A stretch of DNA of 64,000 nt from Scheffersomyces stipitis CBS 6054. Lineage: Eukaryota > Ascomycota > Pichiomycetes > Serinales > Debaryomycetaceae. Shown here one piece after another: positions 1 through 10,700 of this stretch. The first letter of the stretch is position 1. Each line of letters opens with the position of its first letter. Both the position numbers and the translations under genes were made by a program. Location of the stretch: the NCBI RefSeq assembly GCF_000209165.1, contig NC_009043.1:1364001-1428000 (forward strand), in the 5' to 3' direction. The notes under the pieces are model-generated. The model made no database searches and was not told the DNA's origin. It saw only the letters and a program-made list of their open reading frames with translations.

Positions 1-1093
1 TCTAGAGGTTCCCGAAAATCAACCTAGTTGCAAAATAGCCTTAGTTGCAACCTCTGGTACGTGCAGTCAAGACAACTTATACTACAAAGGAAAAGCTACT
101 GAAGACAAACCACTCTCTACAATTTAAGTGCAACATGAAACAAAAATGTCTACCCTTGGCTCGAATGATGAATCAGCTATCTGCAACCGATTTCCAGCGC
201 CATATTCCCCTATATGGCTCCAATTTTTCATATTTCCAAAGCCAATCACGCCATATGGTGGGTATTCACCACGAGGGTGCATATTGCGATCAGCATACAT
301 GATTGGTCCGTGAAGCCGGCGATATTGGCTCTTTAGATTCTTTCAGGGCAAACCGATTAATCCTTATTATTTTGCTCCAGCAATTTAGAATATTTTCTAC
401 CCGCGACAAGCGGAGAAGTACAGTAGTCATGAAGTTGAAAAAGGTGGGGAATCCGGCGCCGTACAGGAAATCACGAGGTGAAGAAGGCATCGAGTTTGGA
501 ACTTAACAATGGAAGTAGCCAGCAGGAGTCACATAGTCATATTTGTTGTTACAAACTGGAAGTTGAAATATGGGCATCTCTTGATAATTTGGATTTTTGT
601 TGCAGATCAATTTCTTCGGATGAGTTCCGTCAAACTTTGAGAGTTTCTTAAAGCTACTTTCGCAGTCTTTCATATGGAACTTAGCACGGATTAACAGAGT
701 CTACCCTGGCTTATATACTGTGCTACATATTGTGCTACTACTTTCTGAGCCAAACCACAGACTCTACACTATTCCGCCGGGGTGTCATTATCCTGTCTAT
801 ATTATTCGGGACTGTATTATTTGGGATTCAATACGACTACGCGGTGCCATACTTTATACTTATATTTGCTATACCATGCAAGGTGAATATATATTACTTT
901 TCAATAAAATATCACTTGTTGTTTTAATAATCTTTACCAGAAAATGCAAACCAAACCACCTGGGGTGTTTTTTTCCTCCTGTAATTGGCCAGATGTTGTT
1001 TCGTGGTAACTTCATCTTGGCTCTCTAATAATGCTCATAACTCATAACTCATCGGCTCGAAGCCTCGTAACCTCTCGGATTTCTCACTTAGAA
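1..1093. other. Mostly gene-free left edge
   Basis: No convincing gene longer than about 60 codons is seen on either strand. The open frames at 45-302, 303-506 and 720-1028 overlap in several frames and resemble no family I know. A short minus-strand frame at 503-673 is listed separately. The stretch may be an intergenic region, or the decayed end of a gene whose rest lies outside the window. Confidence 0.5.
503..673 (-). CDS. Possible 56-aa ORF or C-terminal gene fragment
   Basis: The minus strand reads ATG at 673 to TAA at 503. The peptide has four cysteines (CESSFKK, ICNKN, PVCNN and a final FHC) and looks like the end of a cysteine-containing secreted or lumenal protein. The frame stays open for only a few codons upstream of the ATG before a stop, so this is either a very small gene or the surviving 3' end of a decayed one. 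I recognise no family. It could be chance. Confidence 0.25.
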   Translation of the reverse strand: MKDCESSFKKLSKFDGTHPKKLICNKNPNYQEMPIFQLPVCNNKYDYVTPAGYFHC

Positions 1094-1297
1094 TCAGTTG
1101 ATGTTGTTGTACATCTTATGTTTCAACGAACACATGACGATGTTGTAGTTGTAGATGAAGCTGTTGGTGAAGTCGATGATGAGATCGGTGAATAGAAGCG
1201 TCACCATTACTATGTTCATGGCGTAGTATAGTACCGAGTCTAGAAGCGAGTAGAATTTCTCGGTGGTCTCTGAGACGAGTTTGCTGACAGAATTCAT
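1094..1297 (-). CDS. Probable small membrane protein, 67 aa
   Basis: I do not recognise this protein. It has a polar N-terminus with a short amphipathic look, one long hydrophobic stretch at about residues 23-50, and a Tyr/Asn/Lys-rich tail. The reason to call it real is codon use: through the second half almost every Phe, Ile, Asn, Tyr, Asp and Thr codon ends in C (TTC, ATC, AAC, TAC, GAC), as in expressed yeast genes and unlike the flanking A/T-rich DNA. The ATG sits in a CGCC-ATG context. The overlapping plus-strand frame (1263-1478) lacks such bias. It could instead be the last exon of a larger gene, but no splice acceptor was identified upstream. Confidence 0.5.
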   Translation of the reverse strand: MNSVSKLVSETTEKFYSLLDSVLYYAMNIVMVTLLFTDLIIDFTNSFIYNYNIVMCSLKHKMYNNIN

Positions 1298-2309
1298 GGC
1301 GGAGGTTGTTTTAGAAAGTGGCCTCTGTCGAAAACTTTTCAGTTTTGATGTAGAAACGTATACAGCGTGTGGAGAAGACTTGGTGAAACGAGTACTAGCT
1401 GCAAAGATTCTCTTCTATATGGCAATTGCGCAAGGTCCAGTGGAGTGCAACAAGAAATACAAAAAAGAAAAAGGATGAAGATACTTCAGAATGTCCAAGA
1501 CGAACTTGAATCTCAATTTTTTCCTAAGCTTCGATTGCAAATAGTTGTATATTTATATTTTGGCTCCGACGAAATCGACTTGTGGTAGCGCAGCGTACAT
1601 ATGCAATCGGTCAGAGCATGCTGCCTACGGATGCAGCGTGCAGGTATGGAACACCAACCTAGTTGAAAAAAGAATGGAAATCTCACCGTGATGCCTGCAG
1701 GATACAAACAAACAGTCCATAAACGCCGGATTTGTGATCTTCATATCCATATGCAGTTAGATTTCAATATAGATTGCCTATTTCAGACGAGCCAGACTAG
1801 ACCAGTCATCCGCCGTCGGTCAGTGTCATCCAGATGGCTGAATAGCCACGCCAATAACGACAAGGTCGGGCCGGGAACAGCGTAGCCGTTTTTTTTTGGG
1901 GTTCGTATGTTTTCTGTACACTCACCGCTTACGAGATTTTTTTTGTCGGCATTTCTGCTTACAATTGATGAATTTTCACATTTAGTCTTGACTTCTCAAT
2001 ATTGCTTTGAAATCAATCACCATGCTTTGTAGTTGACGACTTTCAATTGAAGACGTTTGATTGTGTTTCTTCAAATTTCTCTTCTGGGAATCTGACTTAT
2101 GTGCTTTGGAATGGTCTGGTCTAAGTTAGGCTACTGAATTTACCTACTGAATCTATCTGATGAAATTCTTTAAATGTATTGACTATAATTTTCTTCTTTA
2201 GTGAAGATAGCTATTCTTTTTTATACGAATACTATGGGAGTAACACTGACGAACCGTACAGTCCGCAGCATCCTATGCTAATGTAGAGTGTAGTTCTCTT
2301 TCTTCTGGC
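1298..2309. other. Intergenic, no gene seen
   Basis: Only short overlapping frames occur here. The part next to 2309 should hold the 3' UTR and polyadenylation region of LYS4, which is transcribed leftward. A run of nine T at about 1890 is the only low-complexity feature noted. Confidence 0.5.
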
Positions 2310-4343
2310 TCAAGCACCTGCCTTCAACTCACTTCTGACCCAACCTTCAAGACCTCCCTTGACAATGATGTCCTGAAGATTGGTACCCAATTCACCGACC
2401 TTCTGCTTCAACACCACGTTGCCTTCGCTGTCTTTGACTTCGACAGTAGCAGTAGTGACATCCCACTTGAGGATCCAGCCTGTGCGGACAGTCAACTCGT
2501 CTGAACCGGCGTACTTAGCTCTCAAGTTGTTGATCAAGTCGGGGATTTCCAACGTCAACAAAGCGTTGTTGATGGAATTTCTCAGGAAGATGTTACCGAA
2601 GGAACCAGCAACAACCAACTTCATTCCTCTGGCCAAAATTGCAGTGGCAGCCTGTTCACGAGACGATCCAGTACCGAAGTTGTAGCCACTTATGATGATA
2701 TCGCCAGCCTTGGTCTTGCCGTTAAATTCAGCATCGTAGTTTTCCATACAGACCTCAGCCATCTTTTCACGAGGTATATCATCCTGGTAGGTGTACTTAC
2801 CGGGGTAGATACCATCTGTGTTGATGTTGTCAGCATCACAGAGAATTAACTCGCCTTCGATAACCTTAGGGAATCCTTCCAAGACTTCAACAGCACCACC
2901 AGTAGCAGCATCTTCAGAAACTTTAGTTTCTTCAATAGTCTTTATGATCTCTCTGGTAGAGAGAACAGATTTTCCCTCCAATTCCTGCGGACCACCAATT
3001 CTACCCAAGACAGCAGAGGCTGCAACAACTTCAGGAGAAGCCAAGTAAGCCAAGGCATCCTTGGAGCCCATTCTACCCTTGAAGTTACGATTGGTAGCAG
3101 ATATACCGACTTCTCCGTCCTTCAACAAACCAGTACCAAGTCCAATGCAGGGACCGCAGCCAGCTGGCAAAGGCTTTGCACCAGCTTCCAAGATGGTTTT
3201 CCAGGCACCAGCAGCCTCCGCATCCTTCTGGACGTTAGAAGAAGCTGCAGCTACATAGAACTCTACACCAGGGGCAACCTTGTGGCCACGGATGACATCA
3301 GCAGCAGCTTGGATATCGCTCAATCTCGAATTAGTGCAACTGACCAAGTACGCCTTGTTGATGGGGATATCCTGCTCCACCAAGTCAGCCAATGAGTTCA
3401 GGATCTTAACGGAGTTGGGGCCAGAAATGTATGGTGTCAATGAGCTCAAGTCCACGACCAAGTGCTTGGCGTAGACAGCGTCGCTGTCACTCTGTACTGG
3501 ATTCTTTTCCAACGCCGAAACAGTCTTATCGTTCACTCTGGGATGGCCTGAGCCCAACTTGGCCAATCTCTCACTACGGTACCAGTCCAATAAACGGGCA
3601 TCAACAGGGAATAAACCAGAAAGGGCTCCCCATTCAGTGGTCATATTGGCGATTGTCAATCTGTAGTCTATAGACAAGTGCTCGATCCCATCTCCAACAA
3701 ATTCGATGGCATGGTTCAACACTTCATCTTTATTAAACGCTCCGCAGAGTGCTACGATGATATCCTTACCGGTGACTCCGGCGGGAAGCTTACCCTGCAA
3801 TTCCACCTTGGCTACAGGTGGAATCTGCCACCACGTCTGACCCGTAGCCCAGATCGAAGCGGCATCGGTTCTAACGATCGGAGTACCCAAAGAGCCTACA
3901 CCTCCGTAAGTGTTGGAGTGCGAATCTGAAGCCACAGTCAAGTTAAGTGGAAAGGCATAACCTTCCTCAATCATAATTTGATGACCAATACCTCTTCCAG
4001 CTGGGTAGAAGTCGATTCCCTGTTCTTTAGCAAACTGCTCGATATTTCTGTACTTTTCCAAGTTCTTTTCCAGCTTGTTCTGGACATCGTGATCTAAGGT
4101 ACACACTATCTGGCGATTATCTTTGACCTTGGTAGCTCCCAAACCCATGAACTTAGTAGCTACTGGCCACGAGTTGTCGTGGGACATACAATGGGCTGGC
4201 TTGATAGAGACATAATCTCCACTAAAGACCTGTTTTCCGGCAGGTAGGTTCACAGCATATCTTTGGACGATCTTTTCAGTAAGATTCTGACCTCTAAGGA
4301 GTCTAGCCGACGTAGCTAGGCCTCTGATGTTGACTCTTAGCAT
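2310..4343 (-). CDS. LYS4: Homoaconitase, mitochondrial (lysine biosynthesis)
   Basis: Homoaconitase converts homocitrate to homoisocitrate via homoaconitate in the alpha-aminoadipate lysine pathway of fungi, in the mitochondrial matrix. At 677 aa it fits Lys4 (about 690 aa) rather than aconitase Aco1 (about 780 aa), and it follows Lys4 closely from the [10 protein letters not shown] start to the GGLEGWV end. The [4Fe-4S] ligands appear as Cys336 (VSCTNSR) and Cys396/Cys399 (GCGPCIG). The substrate-binding TGSSREQA motif is in the C-terminal swivel domain. Residues 1-18 are Arg/Ser/Leu-rich and acid-free, a typical mitochondrial presequence. The ATG at 4343 opens that presequence. The gene diverges from RCE1 across an 885-bp intergenic region. 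No frame damage is seen. Confidence 0.95.
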   Translation of the reverse strand: MLRVNIRGLATSARLLRGQNLTEKIVQRYAVNLPAGKQVFSGDYVSIKPAHCMSHDNSWPVATKFMGLGATKVKDNRQIVCTLDHDVQNKLEKNLEKYRNIEQFAKEQGIDFYPAGRGIGHQIMIEEGYAFPLNLTVASDSHSNTYGGVGSLGTPIVRTDAASIWATGQTWWQIPPVAKVELQGKLPAGVTGKDIIVALCGAFNKDEVLNHAIEFVGDGIEHLSIDYRLTIANMTTEWGALSGLFPVDARLLDWYRSERLAKLGSGHPRVNDKTVSALEKNPVQSDSDAVYAKHLVVDLSSLTPYISGPNSVKILNSLADLVEQDIPINKAYLVSCTNSRLSDIQAAADVIRGHKVAPGVEFYVAAASSNVQKDAEAAGAWKTILEAGAKPLPAGCGPCIGLGTGLLKDGEVGISATNRNFKGRMGSKDALAYLASPEVVAASAVLGRIGGPQELEGKSVLSTREIIKTIEETKVSEDAATGGAVEVLEGFPKVIEGELILCDADNINTDGIYPGKYTYQDDIPREKMAEVCMENYDAEFNGKTKAGDIIISGYNFGTGSSREQAATAILARGMKLVVAGSFGNIFLRNSINNALLTLEIPDLINNLRAKYAGSDELTVRTGWILKWDVTTATVEVKDSEGNVVLKQKVGELGTNLQDIIVKGGLEGWVRSELKAGA

Positions 4344-5228
4344 GGTTGTGTAATAAGAAGAAAACTAAAAGCTGTTTAAAATTTTCAAACTTTCTATTAT
4401 TGAAATTCCATTATTAATTTTTCAACTTTTCACTCCAGATTATCTGAAAAATTTGATAGCGCCTGTATCGGCTGCATAATCCGTGCGGTATCTTGAACGT
4501 ATGAGTCAGAAGGATAAGCGGCAGTACAATTGGTGGATGGTATGCAGGAGATAAAGATAAATAGAGAGCGTGAGAAGAGTATAGAGCTTGAATTGCAGAG
4601 CTTATTCTGAATTAGTGTGGACACAATTATGGAAAGAATTATGATCCAGTCGATTCGATTTGAAGATTTGATTGTGTATACACCATTCTTCAAAGATCTA
4701 TTATCTTAGTTGCTAATGAGTCTTTCCATATGCCACCTTGGGTGAGATATTTGTATTTGCGCATTTTAAACATTTTGCACCCAAAAGAAGTGGAAATACA
4801 TTGACAGGAAATCTTACAAGATAAAGAGGATAAATGCAGTAGTGTGGTACGAAACTTGTGCCTTAGCAGTTATTTCTGACAATGTTTCTATCCATCTCTA
4901 TCATAACTACGACTCCACGCACTCACGACAGATACGATACGCTTCATTAAGTTCGATCATATGCTTCACTTCAAATACTAAGTTAAACTACTTATCTTCC
5001 GCTACTTCACACAATACCTCTATATCCCATTCCATTCCTTTAACCATACAGCAATTGGATATCAACAACATATATCTACCCCAGATTATCTCAATTGTCA
5101 CACAGACGACCCCGTCACTGCATAAACTTGATCTGCCACTTTTTCAAGAACGTAAGCGGTCCTGAGGTTAATGATATGTTTCAGATTTGATCCAGACTCT
5201 TTTCAATTGTTTTTCTTATTGCGTAGCA
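4344..5228. other. Divergent promoter region of LYS4 and RCE1
   Basis: Contains no convincing gene. It must carry the promoters of both LYS4 (minus) and RCE1 (plus). A 107-codon open frame (4842-5165) is Ser/Thr/Ile-rich with no recognisable domain and is probably chance. No confident regulatory site is claimed. Confidence 0.5.
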
Positions 5229-6002
5229 ATGCTCAACCTTGCGCTATCTCTAGCAGTAGCGTCTTCATATGTTGCTGCCATATACTTTCACCAGCCTCCA
5301 CAGGTCGGAGGAAAGGACAGAAACGAGCCCCATGTTATAAGATATAGATTCAGAAGAATCACCGTCTTGTGTATAGTATTAGTATTAGCATTGCCATGGA
5401 TAGTACAGGACGAGAAGTACTCTTACATGGATATCATAAGACAACTAGGGTTGTGTCCTGGATTATCCCACTCAATGAACGTATGGACGGATATTATCAA
5501 CATCGTGTACAGTTTCGTCCTCATCATTGTCCTCTTTGTTGGTCCTATTTTTCTCTACCTTGTACAGCCTCATGAACTACAAGACGATTTTATTAACAAT
5601 TTCACTACCATACACGGCATAAGAGACCACATATTTGCTCCAATTACCGAGGAACTCATATACCGAGGAGTGATACTCGCCATCACTCAAGCATGGTATA
5701 CGCCTTATCTTTTTGGCGTAGCCCACATACATCATGCCTACCATCTTTACAAATATAAGGGCATACAGCTATCGATGGTTTTATTCAACAGCGCATTCCA
5801 GTTCGTCTACACATCTTTGTTTGGAATTCTTGCTAATCATATATACATCAAGTATAACTACAATCTTTGGTGTCCCATTGTCGTTCACATGATGTGCAAC
5901 TTGATGGGATTTCCTAGTTTAGTTCCAGAAGACGGTGAATGGCAGACAGTTTATTACATTCTTTTGGTAGTAGGACTAGGTGGATTTTTCTTCTTGTTGT
6001 AA
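5229..6002 (+). CDS. RCE1: CAAX prenyl protease 2 (type II CAAX endopeptidase)
   Basis: Rce1 is the ER membrane protease that removes the last three residues of prenylated CAAX proteins such as Ras and a-factor, before Ste14 methylation. The 257-aa product has several hydrophobic segments and the ABI/CPBP signature: paired glutamates E141-E142 in TEELIYRG, a histidine at 166 in GVAHIHHAY, and a third motif VHMMCNLMGFP near the end. The open frame extends upstream to a TTG at 5187, but yeast needs ATG, and an in-frame stop at 5172 excludes an earlier ATG, so 5229 is the start. That also gives the expected hydrophobic N-terminus. It is somewhat shorter than S. cerevisiae Rce1 (315 aa) but keeps all catalytic motifs. 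Confidence 0.9.
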   Translation: MLNLALSLAVASSYVAAIYFHQPPQVGGKDRNEPHVIRYRFRRITVLCIVLVLALPWIVQDEKYSYMDIIRQLGLCPGLSHSMNVWTDIINIVYSFVLIIVLFVGPIFLYLVQPHELQDDFINNFTTIHGIRDHIFAPITEELIYRGVILAITQAWYTPYLFGVAHIHHAYHLYKYKGIQLSMVLFNSAFQFVYTSLFGILANHIYIKYNYNLWCPIVVHMMCNLMGFPSLVPEDGEWQTVYYILLVVGLGGFFFLL

Positions 6003-7704
6003 GCATATTCATATAGCAAGAATAAATAAATAGAATGAACAAGCGTACTAGAAGAGTAGAATATATAGGATTTACAAAGAGAGAATAACAAATAGAGAGT
6101 TAGAGACAAAGGAAATGATTGCAAATCCACAAATTATTTTAAGTTTCTCCCATGTAAAGGAAACCCTGAGCTGAGATCAAGAATGTACGAAGCTTAACGA
6201 GACGAGAATTTACGAGTCAAGGAAAAGAACAACAAACAAGGCAAACAAAAAAGACCCGTTCACGTGACACATTCCATAGTGGTAGACCAAACAAGGCAAC
6301 TCCTGTGGTGTTGTTAGTTGACGAAGTGAAACATCCCCTGAGTAATGAGGCGTTGAAATTACGTGTCTGTTCCACCTCGGTGGACGCGGTTGAAAGGATT
6401 GAGGGATCGCGTCTGAATCTGAGAATAATGGAGGAGAAGACAGTAGCGACAATAGACTTGTGGATTGTGGATTGTAGATGCTATCTAGCAGTAGTATTGT
6501 ACAAGATCTACGTTGTACCTTTCGTAATTAATTACTGTACGGTTATGAAGAATTGTTGACGTAAATAGTAATTGAAGATATAAAATTAGTGTAGTCGGGA
6601 GTCCCGAATAAAGTCTACAGTTCAATCTTGCGTAGCGGAGAGAGATAACGACGGCAATAAGTATCAGCATCAAGCGATAACAGTTGGTTCAGGCGACGTT
6701 CTAAACACTTAAACCATACAAACCATTACTGGACTAGGTAAAATAGCAGAATTGTAGACTGTGAAATTCTATGAACTTTTAGCGAGACATTTGCTGTGAA
6801 AAGGGTGTCGATTCAGGTACACAGCCAGATTGGGTAGGAGCACCCTCATGATTGTCGCTATTGTCGCTAGGAATTGCTGGCATTCTCACTAATTGTCGCT
6901 ATCGCGCGACTACCATTCTGTTCAGTAACTTTGAAACATTGAATGACGGTAAGTTAGCAGAGCAGTACAGCAGCTTCTAATTATCATCCAATCTTTATTC
7001 TTCGAAAATATAGAACTGCAATCCCTCTAACTATAACCTTTGCCAATTTAATCTGAAAATCTACAACGATTCCGGAGGCAGCTGCAATCGTCCGACTAGT
7101 TTCGAGATTTCCAGATTTTCCATTCTCACACAAAAGCAGGAAAAATTTGATTTGTTTTGGCTCTAACGTGTACTGTTGATTTTGCTCAGACTTTCACCGT
7201 TAGCGAAATCAGTCTCCAGAATTTACTATCTTTTCTTCTTTCGCCACGGATAACACACGCTGGTTCCTTAGCACAGTCGTCGTGGAGTCGTATAGCATTC
7301 GATCTAGTATCTGATATAGAAACTGGACCTCAGAGCCGAATTGAGACGCTTTACTCGTCTCCTACGCTTTCTCTCTGATTCTCGTCTAGTCCTTCGTTTG
7401 TTTCCCCAGTATTGCAACTTGATTTGGTAAATTTCACAATTTTTCTCAATAGAATTCTTCTATATCCGTTATTTATTATTGACGTCTAGCATTGGTTAAT
7501 GATAATTGTTAATTGAATCTGATTTAAACATAATCAGAATCGAATCAATAGCAACCACAAATTAACATTCAATCAAATTTCAATATAGAGAACACGAATA
7601 ACAGTCAAAATCGAGAATCCAGACTACAACACTATATCATATCATATCATTTTTTTATTATTTATCATATCATATCAACACATCATATATCATATAACAT
7701 CACT
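6003..7704. other. Long intergenic region upstream of ZDS1
   Basis: About 1.7 kb separates RCE1 from ZDS1. No gene is supported. The region holds a repeated 9-mer (listed separately), many A/T runs, and just before the ZDS1 ATG (7635-7705) a run of ATATC/CATATC repeats that would lie in the 5' UTR. Long upstream regions of this kind are common before cell-polarity and cell-cycle genes in Candida-clade yeasts. Confidence 0.5.
6852..6901. promoter_or_regulatory. Cluster of TTGTCGCTA 9-mers upstream of ZDS1
   Basis: The 9-mer TTGTCGCTA occurs at 6852-6860, directly repeated at 6861-6869, and again at 6893-6901. A fourth copy on the other strand lies at 6444-6452. Four copies in about 460 bp is far above chance and suggests a transcription-factor site in the ZDS1 upstream region. 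The factor is unknown to me. Confidence 0.4.
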
Positions 7705-10700
7705 ATGTCGCTGCCCAATAGTTCTTTCCAGAACTACGAGTCGGCTGTTCAAGACATCGAGCAGGAAAAGAAGATGGTGGCAGCTTTGAAACGATTGTCT
7801 ATTGGCAATATGATGAGCTATGATCCTGATTTACCACCGATGTTAGAAGATATCGATTCCACATATAAGCAGGCTCTCTTTGACGATCAAGATGTCGCAC
7901 CCATACCGATGTCCAAGTCTCCACCGTCTTCGTCTTCTTCTCTGTCAACGACACCTTCGCCTCCGTCTGATCCTCTACCCACAGATGCTTCCACACCTTC
8001 TCCTCCTCATCATAAACAATCTCTTCGTAGGCAGCAGTCCATAACGCGTAAGGGGTCGATAACTTCGAGACAACCGCACATTGATCCTGACCGCAACAGT
8101 GTAGCTACTCTGGAAAGTGCCGATGAATACTACGATGCTGAAGACTCAGACGTTCTAGATCCCTCTTCATTACTTTGGGTCCCAGCCAATTTGCATCCTC
8201 AGGTTAATCCGGATTCGTTCAAGAACCTAGTGAAGTCGCAAGTAGAAGAGATCATGGAAAGAAAGCTTTCGAGAAAGAGCTCGATGTCACGAAAGAGCTC
8301 ACTTTCTAGCACTACAAGAGAAGAGGTGGCTACAGAAACTGCAGTTGACGAAGAGAAGGCAAAGACCTCTCCCCGAAAGCTGCCTGAAAACAAACGAGAT
8401 TCGATCACGTCTCAGCCCAATCGTTTCAGTAATCCTTCTCTCAGAGACTTAACCAATGAGCTTGAGAAGTTGACCAAGATGGCCGGAATGAACGCTACAG
8501 ATGCCGTGACTTTGGCTCGGACACTTTCATCTACATCTTTGGGATATACAGATGTAGAAATCATGGCATTTGACGAAATGGCATCGCCGCCCCATACTTC
8601 CCCTCAGGGAACACTGAGAAGAATCGTAGACCTCAACAACAGTGACAATAATGTAGATGATGATTCTGACGAAATTGGTGATCCAGATTCTCCAACAAGA
8701 ATCCATAGTACGAGTTCACCCCCCATGTCTCCGCCTTCTAAGTCAACTTTACAGATCCAGCAACGTTTACAGCAGAAGTTCCAGATGGCATACAATATGT
8801 CTGAAAGTTCTCCTTCTTCACCACAAAGTCGGTCTAGCCTGAATCTGTCCAGATCGCAATTGCAAGATTTCGCATTGAAAAGAAGCAGGAGACCGGACTA
8901 TAGAAAACACTCTGTTAGTTCTGGCTCTTCTTCGCAATCAACTGTGGTTCCTGTAGTACCTGTTGAAGGAAGTTCGAAAGTGCAGCTTAATCATGGCAGA
9001 AATACCGATTTGAGACACCTTTCTGGCCACGGAGAAGTTACGGGTGCGAGGAGTTCAACGCCTCCACCTCAAGTACCTCCCAAGACAATGAAATCATCTT
9101 CTAGTACATTGAAAGCGTCTTCCAATGCACAGAAGCTGTCTTTAAATGCACAGAAGTTGCCAGTTAGAAGAGACTCCAATTCTCGGGATTCGCAGCTTCT
9201 CTTTAGCTACAGAGCTCCTGTTGAACAAGCCGCTCCTTCTACTAGCGTCCGTGGTGGCGAATCACCTTATCCAACTTCACAGAGATCTCTGGCCCAAATT
9301 GAGAAGCAGTTTTCAGGAAAATATGGACCTACAAGTCTTTCAGCCAAGAAGGCTTCTCAAGCAATGCTTGGTAGACAAGATGGTAGTAAAACTGTAGATA
9401 TAGAAAGACAACGTAGACACGAACAGAAGTCTTTGATGACAGGAAGCTCTCCCTACCATCGTTCTGGTTATCCACCGCAACAAAAGGCTCATCCTTCCGG
9501 CTCTTCTACTTCTCTGTCTCAAAGACCACAAGGCATGATTCCACAGAGTCAGCCACAAAGTCACCATCAGCATCAACATCGTCATCTGCCACCGCAGCAA
9601 CCTCTTCGTGGTTTGCAGCAACAACCTCATCAAAGTATTCAACAGCAACAGCAACAGCAGCCACTTAGTCTGCAACAACAGATCCAACAGATCCAACAGC
9701 AACAGTATTTGCAACAACAACAACAGCAACAGCAACAGCAACAGCAACAATACTTGCAACAGCACCAGCACCAGCAACAGAAGTATCCTAGTCATAGTGT
9801 TCAACAGCAGATGCCGTATCCACAGCAGCAACAGAGACAGCAACCTGAACAGAAAAGAACTAGACATCATTATAGAAGCCATCAAGGACAAGTTGATCCT
9901 CAACTTCTTCATCGTCAACAGAATCCAATTCAGCATTTGCAACAACAACTTCCACAACAACAGTTTCTGTCCCAACAGATGTTACATCAACAGCAACATC
10001 AGCTGAGAACACCTATATCACAGCAGAAGGCTCAGCGGACCTTACATCAGCCGTATGTAGTTCCTTCCCAGGTAAAGTCCAACCAATTGAGTCAGAATTT
10101 GGATATGTTGAGATCGGAGATCAACGAGTTCAAAGAGAGTTTGAACAAGACTGAACTTCCATCAAGTTCGGCAATGCGTTCTCATAATCAACAGCCAAGA
10201 AACATTGCAAGTTCTCCAACTAACGAAGCCCATGATGCCGATTTCAGCTTTGAATCAACTTATCAAGACTTGAGTTACGAGGACTCCCTTGGCATTGAAA
10301 AGCAAGTGCTCGAAGAACTAGGAAAACACGATGGACATCATCGTTACGAAGCAAGAACGATTGCTGGTAAGGAGCAAGTTCCAGATACCGACCAGTCGAA
10401 GAGGATCTCTCCTAGAAAGTCTCCGAAGAAGAGCCCTAACAAACATCACGTTTCTCCTGCGAAAACTGGTGTATCGACTACTCCTGAGATCTCTCCTGTT
10501 AAGAAGGTCAAGAGTGTAACTACCACACCAGACAATTCCAAGAATGATTCATTGACTCCAGACATTTCTCCTATCAAGGCAGCTGCAACTTCTACACCTT
10601 TGAAGACTTCTCCAGAGAAGTGCTCTGTGGAGGTATCTCACGACGAAAAAGCGAGAGATGAAAATTTCATCAGAATAGAACAAGGTTCTCTTCCATTATC

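Noticed and set aside
2310..4343. Aconitase (ACO1/ACO2) reading of the gene
   Set aside because: Length and sequence from [10 protein letters not shown] onward follow homoaconitase Lys4; aconitases are about 100 residues longer.
5187..5228. Upstream TTG start for RCE1
   Set aside because: Not a start codon in yeast nuclear genes; no ATG exists before it in frame, and the ATG at 5229 fits the family.
9640..9780. CRISPR-like or tandem repeat array
   Set aside because: The repeat is a codon-level poly-Q tract in a eukaryotic gene; there are no spacers or palindromic repeats, and none occur elsewhere in the window.
9340..9975. 211-codon minus-strand Leu-rich frame
   Set aside because: Complement of the CAG/CAA tract of ZDS1; poly-Leu is a by-product of reading the repeat backwards.
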